Assembly (NCBI GenBank): GCA_038373865.1
Contig: JAXGGA010000022.1
Span: 186,001 to 250,000, forward strand
Direction of reading: 5' to 3'
From: Uloborus plumipes
Lineage: Eukaryota; Arthropoda; Arachnida; Araneae; Uloboridae
DNA: 64,000 nt
The notes under the pieces were generated by a model. It was not told the DNA's origin. It worked only from the letters and a program-made list of their open reading frames with translations, and made no database searches. Both the position numbers and the translations under genes were made by a program. Shown here piece by piece: positions 56,201-64,000 of the stretch. How positions within the stretch are numbered: the stretch's first letter is position 1; each line of letters opens with the position of its first letter.

Positions 56201-58629
56201 CAAGCTCTTCCAAGTGACACTAAAGAACTATCAATGCTACCCAAACTAGCACTTCATGCAGGAGAAACATCATGGTTGAAAGAGCTTCAAAGCAAACAGC
56301 AACAGATCTTAAAGAGACAAGACAGTACATTGGGATTTTCAGATAATACTAACTGCAACAATCAAAACATGCCTCAACCCAACCAGCAACAAATCTTAAA
56401 GCGACAAGACAGTACATTGGGACTTCCAAATAATACTAATTACAACAATCAAAGCATGCCTCCAACTAACCAGCAACAAACCTTAAAAAGACAAGGCAGT
56501 ACATTGGGATTTCCAGACAATATTAACTATAACAATCAAGGTATGCCTCAAAACAACCAGCAGCAAACCTTAAAGAGACAAGGCAGTACATTGGGGTTTC
56601 CAGATAATGCTAACTACAATAATCAAGTCATGACTCAAACCAGCCAGCAGCAGACGTTAAGAAGACAAAGCAGCTCATTAGGATTTCCAGATAATATTAG
56701 CTGTAACAGTCCACCAACTAAAAGCTCTAACGGTAAGCTGTGTTTTTCCAAATGCAAACTTAAATACTTAAAAATTAAATAAATAAAATAAATAAGTAAA
56801 TCACGTTGCATAAAAGCTTAAAATCCATTATTTATTACAGGATCTGAAAATGTACAAAAAGAACCAACAAACACTAGCATTGCAACAGAAACGAATTGGA
56901 AGGTAAATATCAATTTTTAAGATTTTACAAAAAAAAAAAAAAAGACTGAGAAGGCATTAATCACATTTAGAAGGATCATACAATTTATATTTCATACTTT
57001 GAAACATAATATGACTGTTCATTTTAATATCAATAGGATAATTTTTTAAAACTTTTAAGTTTAAAATAATTGTTCATTTTAATGTTTATTTCAATGCTAA
57101 CTCAGAGATGACAGAAAAATTGGTAAGTACAAAATTAGCTTTTAAAACTGTAAAATGTGAATGCTTTTTTTACATAAAATACTACAATAGAATTTCCTTT
57201 TATTAAATATTTTGTAGAAAAACTCATTTTTCAAGTATCAAAAAGGTAGATTTATTTAGTACAACATTCTACTGGACTTCCTAAGATGCTTAATATTTTT
57301 TATACAACATATATCAAGGAGGGATGAATTTGTTAATTGTCTTAGTAGAGAAATGTCAAGGAGAAATAATTGAATTGTCAATCGTAACTAATTTCACGTG
57401 AAAGATAAATTAATTTTTCTTAGAAAGCAGTGATGAGACGGTGTTAAGGCACCATTTCACCCGATACATAAATATACATAATTTGAAAATTGTAAGACAG
57501 ACAATTTAAGCAACAAAGGAAAAATAAATAAATAAGCACAAATATTTCAAGCTAAATTTCTATAACAAATTTTTTCTTTCTATGATTAAAAAAAATGTCA
57601 TTGGTAAAAATGTATTTCAAGAATGATAACATTAATATTAAACTGTATTGAACTTCACTTAATCATGAATCTCATACATATATTTCTTAATTTCAGCTTC
57701 CTTCAGAGAAAAGTTCTGAGGATAAAGAAAGTTCTCCAAAGAATAAAATTGGCAGCACTAGCATGAAAAGTAGTGTGAAAAATCTTGCATCAAGATTTGA
57801 AAATGTGCTACTGAAACCAAAAGAGCAAACTACCAGTTCAGTTAGTCCGCTTGGAAACAATGCAGATCACATTAGTTCCCCCAGAAATGATGAGAAACAA
57901 TGTACTGAAATACAAGAGAGTACCAAAAGTATTACAGCTAGCAATTTTAGTAAAACTTTTGATAGCAATTCAAATACACCTTCAAATATAATTTTGCCAC
58001 TGAAGTCTGCTTTGAAAGTTCGTTCTGAGCCGAAAAATGAGATGGTTGATTCAAAATTCCAAACGATCATTTCCAATGACATTGGTCTTCCGCCCCCACC
58101 GAGCCCTTCTCAACTGTGCTTCAATCATGACATGACATTTGATCCAAATGGAATAGATGTAGTTGACAGTGCAACTACTCTTCAGCAAAGACCAATACAA
58201 CCACCAGATTATGCAACTGCAATGCAGCGCCTTGAGCTTTTCAGAACTTCTTTGGGAGACCATCAAATTGAATCTGAAACTGTACACCACACAAACTTGC
58301 AAAGCTCTCCAAAAAAGAAACAAGGACCCAAGAAAACGGTAACATTTTCGGATGAGGTTGTGCTAGTAGCATGTGCTGAATATGACGAGATTGACTTTTC
58401 TAGTAATCCATTGTTTGAACGAGTGTATCAGCAACATGTAGAATCAGGAAAAGGCGAGATTCCAATTTTAAGCAGCAGTATAAATAGGCTAGATGAGCCT
58501 GGACTTCCTGTGATGAACGGTAGCACAAGTTCTCCATGCAATTTGTGCCACAATAAGCAAGTGTGTCCACCAAGTACATATTGCAACGATTGCGATTTTT
58601 ATTTGTCTAGGTATAAACCTTCACAATAA
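33506..58629 (+). CDS. USP54: USP53/USP54-family ubiquitin hydrolase (Drosophila echinus homologue), 16 coding exons
   Basis: Coding exons: 33506-33670, 43508-43600, 45626-45760, 46304-46417, 46931-47013, 47597-47702, 48488-48545, 48821-48915, 49811-49963, 50899-51004, 51127-51943, 52495-52724, 53467-53583, 54699-56732, 56841-56902, 57697-58629. All borders are GT-AG, all phases agree and the total is 5,301 nt (1,766 residues). The USP domain (about residues 38-365) follows human USP54 segment by segment. It carries a Cys box ([10 protein letters not shown], Cys48), CXXC and CXXXC finger motifs, a His box (YYGKHYST, His311) and FDD (328-329). The rest is a low-complexity Ser/Asn/Pro/Lys scaffold with NPF motifs, internal repeats, a PP1-type motif and a terminal Cys cluster. 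The family was long listed as catalytically inactive; recent work reports K63-linked deubiquitinase activity in USP53/54. In flies echinus acts in eye cell sorting and death. Start: first in-frame ATG, Kozak-like GCCATGG. Confidence 0.93.
34284..34291. repeat. 8-bp target-site duplication, left (hAT MITE)
   Basis: GTCTCTAT, repeated at 35021-35028. Confidence 0.9.
34292..35020. mobile_element. hAT-type MITE, 729 bp
   Basis: Ends TAGGGATGCACCGAT and ATCGGTGCATCCCTA are perfect inverted repeats. The subterminal regions are packed with CCGATTAATCGG-type palindromes on both sides. An exact 8-bp target duplication (GTCTCTAT) is diagnostic of hAT. The centre is AT-rich and has no transposase ORF, so the element is non-autonomous. 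It lies in intron 1 of the USP gene. Confidence 0.93.
35021..35028. repeat. 8-bp target-site duplication, right (hAT MITE)
   Basis: GTCTCTAT, second copy. Confidence 0.9.
36600..36845. repeat. Imperfect (GATA)n microsatellite
   Basis: Interrupted TAGA/GATA units across about 245 bp, ending in a short TA run. Confidence 0.9.
37260..37640. promoter_or_regulatory. GC-richer block in intron 1, possible enhancer
   Basis: Higher GC than its flanks and without an ORF. It includes ACCTCCTTAGGAGG (palindromic), CTTAGCAACAGCG (an RFX half-site-like string at about 37512) and the GATGCCCGCGCGTGACC stretch. Regulatory function is inferred from composition and position only. Confidence 0.25.
38456..38525. 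repeat. Compound (TG)n(TA)n(CA)n(TG)n microsatellite
   Basis: Short runs of each dinucleotide around 38456-38525. Confidence 0.9.
39446..39474. repeat. (AAAT)n microsatellite
   Basis: About seven AAAT units. Confidence 0.9.
40560..41240. promoter_or_regulatory. Long GC-richer block in intron 1, possible enhancer
   Basis: Roughly 650 bp with raised GC and no low-complexity sequence. Motif-like strings include TGACTCAT (AP-1, about 40769), CAGTAATTACTCC (homeodomain palindrome TAATTA, about 40650) and GGCATTAAGCG. There is no coherent ORF. It is the most distinctive noncoding stretch of the intron and a reasonable enhancer candidate. Confidence 0.3.
41446..41600. mobile_element. Short degenerate inverted-repeat element
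   Basis: The left end TGGCGAATTTACAGA and the reverse complement of the right end TGGTGGATTTACCAGA pair over about 15 bp. The inside is unusually GC-rich (GGTCCGCGGCCCC, CACCCCCGGAGACC). It is probably a MITE remnant; no clear target duplication is seen. Confidence 0.3.
43508..51004 (+). CDS. USP54: USP gene coding exons 2-10: body of the USP domain
   Basis: Nine exons (residues 56 to about 369). Exon 3 has [11 protein letters not shown] and exon 4 [11 protein letters not shown]. Exon 5 has CHSCG, the first half of the finger, and exon 7 starts SECGAKV, completing CPSEC. Exon 8 has [10 protein letters not shown]. Exon 9 has [14 protein letters not shown] with the catalytic His and YFDDA, and exon 10 has [11 protein letters not shown]. 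Introns are 122-2,025 bp. Confidence 0.93.
44230..44270. repeat. T homopolymer of 41 bases
   Basis: Uninterrupted T run in intron 2. It could be the poly(A) tail of a minus-strand retroposed fragment, but I find no body or target duplication to support that. Confidence 0.9.
44615..44641 (+). promoter_or_regulatory. RFX X-box-like palindrome next to a forkhead site
   Basis: GTTGCTATGACAAC (44615-44628) is close to the RFX X-box palindrome GTTNCCATGGNAAC. TGTTTAC (44635-44641), a forkhead core, follows 6 bp later, and CACGTG lies about 10 bp further. The surrounding 44,460-44,700 stretch is GC-richer. RFX plus forkhead pairing is typical of cilium-gene control. Here it lies in intron 2 of the USP gene, and function is inferred. 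Confidence 0.35.
47240..47253. repeat. Target-site duplication, left, foldback copy B
   Basis: CAACTTAATACATT; the partner at 47535-47548 differs at one base. Confidence 0.7.
47254..47534 (-). mobile_element. Foldback element copy B, Penelope-like organisation
   Basis: Same family as 5652-5957 in opposite orientation. A tail of about 29 bp lies at the left, then arms of about 121 bp (47283-47403 and 47414-47534) around a 10-bp loop. The flanks carry a 14-bp direct repeat with one mismatch. It sits in intron 5 of the USP gene, so the pre-mRNA carries a long near-perfect hairpin. No ORF. Arm sequence differs from copy A by perhaps 10 percent, so the copies are old or from different sources. 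Confidence 0.75.
47442..47489 (+). ncRNA. Hammerhead-like fold in right arm of copy B
   Basis: Same layout as in copy A. Stem II here is GGGGCT/AGCCCC instead of GAGGCT/AGCCTC, a two-sided compensatory change. In stem I one G-U pair becomes A-U (TGCAG instead of TGCGG). Core TTGAAAA plus one A, GAA, ACACGTGT and C17 are unchanged. The left arm (minus strand, 47329-47376) has a C-A mismatch in stem II, so only the right arm keeps an intact fold. Confidence 0.4.
47535..47548. repeat. Target-site duplication, right, foldback copy B
   Basis: CAACTTAATATATT, 13 of 14 identical to the left copy. Confidence 0.7.
51127..51943 (+). CDS. USP54: USP gene coding exon 11: Asn/Ser/Tyr-rich linker
   Basis: 272 codons with no fold I recognise. 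It is rich in Asn, Ser, Tyr and Gln, with a short acidic segment ([20 protein letters not shown]) likely to form a helix and an NPFL motif (ENPFLTVV) near its end. The open frame continues past the donor for 20 codons to 52004; AAAAG|GTTAGT at 51943/51944 is the splice that keeps the frame with exon 12. A retained-intron isoform would stop there. Confidence 0.88.
53467..53583 (+). CDS. USP54: USP gene coding exon 13: helical hairpin
   Basis: Encodes a Cys- and Ala-rich amphipathic segment ([20 protein letters not shown], then [12 protein letters not shown]) that continues into [13 protein letters not shown] in exon 14. The two-helix pattern with a basic turn resembles MIT/TPR-type helical repeats and corresponds to a conserved block after the USP domain in vertebrate USP54. 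Structural class is inference. Confidence 0.85.
54699..56732 (+). CDS. USP54: USP gene coding exon 14: large scaffold exon with five tandem repeats
   Basis: 678 codons. It opens with the rest of the helical hairpin, then a conserved [20 protein letters not shown] block. A basic Ser-rich run follows (repeated SRDSTHSKH and GSKDSS types), then Lys/Pro-rich disordered sequence with SNPFLAE and NPMDPFLDD motifs. It ends with five 29-residue repeats (56297-56731). The frame continues past the donor to 56782, so AACG|GTAAGC is needed to join exon 15 in phase. This exon carries most of the length difference from USP53. Confidence 0.92.
56297..56731 (+). repeat. Five coding repeats of 87 bp (29 residues), QQQ-LKRQ-S-T/S-LG type
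   Basis: Each unit starts QQQ(I/T)L(K/R)RQ(D/G/S)S(T/S)LG(F/L) and continues (S/P)(D/N)N-N-NNQ-M. CAG at 56297 and 56384 gives the 87-bp period. Units 3 and 4 are the most alike, which points to recent expansion. L at -5 and R at -3 to the first Ser match AMPK/SIK-type and 14-3-3 recognition patterns. Confidence 0.93.
57697..58629 (+). CDS. USP54: USP gene coding exon 16: C-terminus with PP1-type motif and Cys cluster
   Basis: 310 codons plus TAA 58627-58629. It contains a conserved-looking [10 protein letters not shown] segment, then [34 protein letters not shown] (58330 onwards) matches the RVxF rule for PP1 docking (K-T-V-T-F) and is followed by acidic residues. Near the end lies CX2C-X5-C-X5-CX2C (58537-58593), which could bind zinc. 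These blocks stand out from the disordered surroundings, so they are probably the functional elements of the tail. Confidence 0.9.
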   Translation, partial: LPSEKSSEDKESSPKNKIGSTSMKSSVKNLASRFENVLLKPKEQTTSSVSPLGNNADHISSPRNDEKQCTEIQESTKSITASNFSKTFDSNSNTPSNIILPLKSALKVRSEPKNEMVDSKFQTIISNDIGLPPPPSPSQLCFNHDMTFDPNGIDVVDSATTLQQRPIQPPDYATAMQRLELFRTSLGDHQIESETVHHTNLQSSPKKKQGPKKTVTFSDEVVLVACAEYDEIDFSSNPLFERVYQQHVESGKGEIPILSSSINRLDEPGLPVMNGSTSSPCNLCHNKQVCPPSTYCNDCDFYLSRYKPSQ

Positions 58630-60460
58630 TGTTTGTATTTAAGATCTATACAGATATTTGAATATCTGCATTGACTGTGATATAAATATATATTTTTGTT
58701 AAATAATACAAAGCGCACAACGAATTTATTAATAACTGTTTAAGTTTCAAATGAAAAAAGCTTCCTTTAAAAACAAAAATAAATAAATAAATGATTCTAC
58801 TAAGAAACGTAATTTTAAAATAATACAAATAATAATTTAAAACAAATATTTTTCCTTACTGCACTTCAGAAGTCAAAATTTTTTTTGTCAAACATTGCTC
58901 GATGTATAAATTTTCCTCATTTAAAGGGTGAAATTGGGTATTTAATATAAATTATTTCATTAATACATTAAAATTGTTTGAACTCAAATTTTACATAAAT
59001 ATTCTGTTAATTTTCCTTTTCATAGATTTTATGCAAATAACAGAAATAAATGACCCTAATTTATGAGTAGAACCAGCAGTCAACTCCAAATGACAATACT
59101 GCTAACTTATTGAAGATACAATTTAAAACATCTGTAATAACTTGTATTTCTGCTAATGATTGGTTATTGATTATTTTTTAAAAACCTTTTGTGAATACAA
59201 TGCATCTTCCATGAAAATCCATTCAGCTATATTTCACATTTTAATGCACATGTTAATTTTGAACTGAAGAATAAATTTAGAAAGTTTTGAAGAATAAATT
59301 AAAATTAAATTATTTAAGAAGTCTAAAACTGCAGTGTATAATATATTTAATGCTTTGACTAAGTGCATCCTTTGTATCAAATTTATTGCTTTGAATGTTT
59401 AAAAAAAAATGTGAATTTTGTGTATAATGTCATGAACTCTCCTCGATAATTGTGTGATAAAAAGTGACTCAGTTCAAAACTCTACAGTGTATTTCATACA
59501 GAGCAAAAATATTAATACAAAGGGGAAAAGAAAGTCCTTTAAAATACCTTCAAACTAATTAAACAAGAAAATTATTGAAAATACATTTTTGTAACCAGAT
59601 ATAAGTCTAGTTTCTTTTCTATAGATCATATATATAATGAAAGTTAGAGCTTTTGGCAGATTTCTTTTCATTCATAAGCTCAATTTTTGCATTGTAAAGG
59701 CATTCCTTGTAACACCAAATAACGTGTGAGCAGTTTTCCTGCTCATTTGGGCTTTTAATGTTGTTTTGCTTCCTTTTATTTTTCAAGTACAAAGGTATTT
59801 ATTTATTTCCTAGATCCTATAACGCTTTAAAAAAGTATCGAATATTTTATTGTGACAGTAATTTCTTGATAGTAATAGTTGAATTAAAAACAATTAAGTA
59901 CATATCATGTATTAAATAGAGAAAAATTGATGAGCAAATATCATGTCCAATAAGTGAAACATATGAATTACAGTGATCATGGTAATTAAATTTAAATTAT
60001 CCAGGGCATTTTAGTAAAAAAAAAAAAATAAAATTTGAACAAGAATCAATTGTTTGAGTCTTTGTTATTGTTTGAAAAGCAATTTCTAGGGACTAAAATA
60101 AAAATGCTAAACTGAAAGATAGTAATTTAGTATTTCGTTTTTTTTCGTTGTGTGAGTGATGAAAAAAATGAGCTTGATGTGATCTCATTGTAAATAAAGC
60201 ACAAGTTTTCACTGGTACTATAGTACAATGCATTGACTGGCAATCAGGGTCAACATTTTTTTTTTATTTGATTATTTTGATTCCATACATACATTCCATT
60301 ATTGTACAGTTCATCGACTTTCTTTGTAAAGACCAGTTACTTGTGCCAAAGAGTGTTAATATGTAAGATTATGTGCACGTGTAATTTTATTTTTGTAATT
60401 AGTACTTAAAAATGCTTTATTTTTTTAACTATTGAAAAATAAAAATACTTTGAATTAAAG
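58630..60460 (+). other. USP gene 3' UTR with poly(A) signals
   Basis: About 1.8 kb of AT-rich sequence without introns or ORFs follows the stop. AATAAA at 60193-60198 and 60438-60443 are candidate signals. The latter is followed by a GT-rich downstream element (AGTAGTTTGTGTTTGCTG), so cleavage near 60455-60465 is likely. The exact end is inferred. Confidence 0.6.
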
Positions 60461-60509
60461 TAGTTTGTGTTTGCTGTTTATACAAAAGTATTCAAAAAAT
60501 CCAAGAACT

Positions 60510-60712
60510 AGAATTTGAAAATATAACATTTATTAATTTATATAAACTTCACATGATAAATATACCTCTAATTTATGTACACAAAATTATGAAATTATAA
60601 AAGTTTGTACAATTGGCAACTAAAGATGGAAAATGTATAAAAAATACTGACAATTATAATCTAAATTCCAATTACTGTGCAAATTTCACTAAGCGTCTAT
60701 GGAGAGCAAGTT
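60510..60712 (-). other. 3' UTR of the CCDC93-like gene
   Basis: On the minus strand AATAAA at 60529-60534 lies about 180 bp past the stop codon, giving an expected end near 60510. The USP gene ends near 60460 in the opposite direction, so the two genes are tail to tail with roughly 50 bp between them. Confidence 0.55.
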
Positions 60713-63700
60713 TCAGTGATTTCCCTTATTCTTTTCTTTTAATTTGGAAACTAGGACTTCATTTTTTCTACACTCCTACAAAAACAAATGAAAATATAAT
60801 AAACAGCAGTTAAAAAACACTAAATAAAACAAATAACATATATAACTGATTAGTTTCACTCTGACAACAAAACAACTATTAATAGTTTAATCTAGACAAC
60901 ATAACCAAGTACGGTAAAGCTAATCTTAACAGACATTTTTCTGTGCAATTTTTTTTGTCGGCATTTCTGTTTAAAATTGTATACATAAACATGAATCATG
61001 GTTTTGGATATGTACCCATCTCATCTTTACTGCAATATGGTGATTCAAAGGCTTCATGCAAAAAAGTATTTACTTCATGAAGATAAGTCCCCAAGAGTGA
61101 ATAGAGATACCAAACAAAATATTTTAAGCATTTGCCAGGTGAAAATAAATATGCAAACAATACAATACAAAAATCTTACTTCTTTGAAATCTTTCACGGT
61201 TTTAAAATACAGTCTCTGCTTTTCAATTAATTCTAGCAACTGATCATTTAGTAAGTCACGATGTCTCTTTTCGTCCAGTCTTTTGTTCTCCACCTTTGCA
61301 AAATGAAGAAAAACATACATACATATATATTTTTTAAACATGGACATTGATAAAGTTGCGTAATGTGTAACTTTTACAAACCTTTGATTTATTCTGCAAA
61401 ATTTTTTCCACAGTTTTTTCCAATTGGGCCAAAAATTCGCCTTTTGATGCAGATGATGACATGGCCCTGAGGTGAAAAAAGACATTTATGCATAAATACA
61501 TACATAGTTTTTTTATTACTAAGTTTTTCATTTAAAAATCTTCATAAGATTGATAAAAAATTAACAAATAAAATTAGAAAATAAAATTCTTAGAGTGATT
61601 TGCAAAGTAAAGGCCACAAGTAATAACAGCTAGTTTATAAATCATTGAACAAGTAACAAATTACTAAACACCAGAAAGAAAAAAAAAATGTCTTCAGAAA
61701 GATTTAATTATATTTATTTCGTACTTTACATCTCTCTTTCCTTTTTAAATACCCTCAGTGGACTTAACAAGCTACTGACCAAATTTTTAAACAATTGTAA
61801 ATTTAAATAATTTTACACTAACTAAATTAACTACAGGAAGGATGCTAGGACTTTCTGAGTTGCACTTTCTATTTCATTTACAACAATTTGTAATAAAAAA
61901 TAAATGTTTATTTCTATTTCAAAAACATTTTAACACATAAAACATTGCACTGTTTCTAAGAATATTTAAGAAGGTACAGCTTGTGGTGTAATGTTCACAA
62001 TCTTAAACGTTGCTTTACGTACACGTTGCTTTTTTCACCTGAATTGATGAAAATGGCTATCCACAAGAAGATGATTTGCTTTCATATGACAAGTATGGTA
62101 ATCTGACCCACATTGGATGGGCCTTAACAGAATGTAGTCCACTTAAGATTGAAATAAAGCATAGCAAGCTGTCCAAAAGTAAACCTGGTGATTATTATTA
62201 TGGCCATTGTGGCGAATCCATTTTTAGCGTAGAGACTTCAATAACATATATTATTTATCCTTGACATATAACAATTTTTGTACTGCCACAGGGAAAAAAT
62301 TACAACATGATCTCAGCATTAAGCAAGAGTATGCCTTAGTTCATTGAGCTTTTATCATTAGGTAGACTGGATGACATAATTCTAGGTCAGTATTTCATAA
62401 TTTCTTCAAAAAGTGCAATCTTTAGTCAATTTTCTTTTTTTTTTTCACTCAGAGTGCTTAGTTCTATAATAGTACAGTCTGCATGCAACACTATGGAACT
62501 GGTTTTTTTGCAGTAAAAGGAAATTTACTTCAAATAATATTTATTGTCTTCAAAATTGCTTTCAACAACAAATTCAAGCAAAATCTTAATGAGATTAGTG
62601 GTACTAATTTTTATATTGCAGACATACTCAACATTAGCCTTTATGGATGAAAGTTAGAATCTCATATCAGGTTCAGCATCAATGTTAAGGTGAAATACAG
62701 TTTTTGATGACATTTAAGTTGAGAACCCTGATTTTGATATATAGTTGCACATATAGTACTTGAAATTGCTCTATTGTTATGCTTGGCTGGCAAAACTGTC
62801 ATTCATGTCTATTGAGAATATTCATCTTTTTAACTGCCTGAGAATTTCAATAAAGGTATAAATTTAAATTTCTGTCGCAAGGATGAATCAAATGTCACTT
62901 CAGTAAAAGTTAGATATTTGAGTGTTGACCAAGTCGAATGTTGGACACAATTCATTTGTATATTTTCCAAGCAGTTCATTTGGAAAAGACTAATTAAAAG
63001 CTGAATTCAAACATTGTTTTTGTTTGTTGAATAAAAAGAAAAAAAATGAAGTTTTGCAGAACCCTTTAATGATCTTCATGGAACTTAGGGGTTGAACACA
63101 ACTTAAGAAACACTGTTCTAGGTCACCGGATTGACACAGAAATAACCATTTTCTGGCCTGCACTCTCCAGCTATAACCCCATTAGATTTTCCTCTTTAGT
63201 ACTTGTTATTATTTTGACATAAATCATTTTACACTCTATTCCTGTTATTTTTTATACTAATTCCTTCTACTATTATTTCATAGCAATTACTTTTCACTGA
63301 CAAATTACAAATTAAACTTAGAAACTAGTTTCTGAAAGTAATTTTAGTCTCATTTTTTCTTTTTCAACCTAGTTTCTTCTCAAATTTTAGGCAGCGATTC
63401 AAGTGAAACACCATTACAATCGCTTCGAATTACAATCGCTACTGGAAGTGAATTACATTATCATCAACTTAACTTGCCAATGACGTCACTACAGGTGGAG
63501 CCAATAAGAGCTCACAAGCAGTCAGTGATCACCTCTTATTCGCCAAGTAGGCTGTGACATTTTATCTAGCTCGTTTTTCATAGGCAAACGTCACACAAAC
63601 GTCACGCTGACATCACGATGTTTTTATCAAGAAACGTTCTAATGTAATTCATTTCCAGTAGCGATTGTAATTTGCGATCGCCTGTTTCACTTGAATTCCT

Positions 63701-63852
63701 GCCTTGGAAGCTCAATTAAATTTAACATTATTTTCTTGTATAATTCAGCAAAATTGCACCTAATTAAAAATAAAATAGTATTTTTATAGAATATGAAACA
63801 AAATCAACACTTACTCAGTAAAATTATCTTGTATGGAATTTAACAAATCAAT
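60713..63852 (-). CDS. CCDC93: CCDC93-like protein, C-terminal exons (gene continues beyond window)
   Basis: Four minus-strand exons in 5'-3' order: 63815-63852, 61382-61466, 61180-61293 and 60713-60775 (stop TGA 60713-60715). All are GT-AG and join in phase to give 99 residues plus stop. The peptide is a Lys/Glu-rich coiled coil: a [10 protein letters not shown] segment, then [37 protein letters not shown] and [11 protein letters not shown]. It resembles the C-terminus of CCDC93 as I remember it, including the [22 protein letters not shown] and RKNE-LLSK blocks. CCDC93 pairs with CCDC22 and COMMD proteins in the CCC/Commander complex, which recycles endosomal cargo with retriever and WASH. 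The N-terminal part lies to the right of the window. An ATG inside exon 61382-61466 is not taken as the start because the upstream exon joins in frame. Confidence 0.8.
62040..62264 (+). pseudogene. Coding-like fragment, unidentified
   Basis: An open frame of about 74 codons (from ATT 62042 onwards) has protein-like composition ([48 protein letters not shown]), unlike the low-complexity ORFs around it. It starts without ATG or acceptor, and lies antisense in a CCDC93-like intron. It may be a retrocopy or transposon-protein fragment. I do not recognise the family. Confidence 0.25.
63390..63703. mobile_element. MITE with about 60-bp imperfect terminal inverted repeats
   Basis: The left end GGCAGCGATTCAAGTGAAAC and the reverse complement of the right end GGCAGGAATTCAAGTGAAAC pair. 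Pairing resumes at ATTACAATCGCTACTGGAA-TGAATTACA after a small insertion or deletion. The inside (TGACGTCACTACAGG, ACAAACGTCACGCTGACATC) has no ORF. It lies in the intron between the first two CCDC93 exons seen here. Target duplication is not clear, so the superfamily is open. Confidence 0.75.
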
Positions 63853-63949
63853 CTAAAAGATATTTAAAACTAGTAAGTATGTTTTTGAAATTCAAATAAA
63901 AGCTCAAACTAAAAAAAAGGAAAACAACAAAAAATAAAATGGTGAATAT

Positions 63950-64000
63950 CAAAAATTTACAGTAAGTCTCAAATCCAAAAATTTACAGTAAGTCTCAAAT
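63950..64000. repeat. 26-bp direct repeat, two units at window end
   Basis: CAAAAATTTACAGTAAGTCT with its AAATC tail occurs twice in tandem and may continue past the window. The CAGTAAGT strings look like plus-strand splice donors but are repeats. Confidence 0.8.

Noticed and set aside
61075..61485. 136-codon minus-strand ORF as an intact gene
   Set aside because: Only 61180-61293 of it is exon; the rest reads through intron and splice sites and is in the wrong frame for the upstream exon.

Overview
The window is nuclear DNA of an AT-rich invertebrate, probably an arthropod and possibly a chelicerate such as a spider. This rests on long AT-rich introns with GT-AG borders, an Echinus/USP53/USP54-family gene, a Ty3/Gypsy element with a tRNA-Ala primer site, and short foldback elements that look Penelope-like. 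The species cannot be proved from the sequence.

Bases 1-27,120 hold no gene I can support. They contain an eight-unit satellite-like array (about 3,690-4,650), a near-perfect foldback element (5,652-5,957), microsatellites, a composite duplication around a small inverted-repeat element (12,837-13,681), a decayed tandem repeat (26,091-26,520) and several GC-richer blocks that stand out from the background and could be regulatory.

Bases 27,124-32,635 are a complete minus-strand Ty3/Gypsy retrotransposon. Its two 296-bp LTRs look identical. It has a 4-bp target duplication, a tRNA-Ala primer site, a polypurine tract, and intact gag and pol with pol in the -1 frame. Each LTR carries a tRNA-Gly-like segment with A-box and B-box motifs in element sense.

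Bases 33,449-60,460 carry a plus-strand gene of the USP53/USP54 (Drosophila echinus) family. I resolve 16 coding exons that join in phase to 1,766 codons plus a stop. An N-terminal USP domain with its catalytic Cys and His present is followed by a long, probably disordered scaffold tail. The tail has five 29-residue repeats, a PP1-type docking motif and a C-terminal Cys cluster. Introns carry a 729-bp hAT-type MITE with an 8-bp target duplication, a second foldback copy, and an RFX-like X-box beside a forkhead site.

The right end (60,510 to beyond 63,852, minus strand) is the 3' part of a second gene whose C-terminus matches my memory of CCDC93, a subunit of the CCC/Commander endosomal recycling complex. 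It converges tail to tail with the USP gene. One of its introns holds a 314-bp inverted-repeat MITE.

The most unusual observation is that the two foldback copies share an inverted-arm plus short-tail layout and 13-14-bp target duplications. Their arms can be drawn as a hammerhead-ribozyme-like three-stem junction with a compensatory stem II change and a C3:G8 to U3:A8 core swap.
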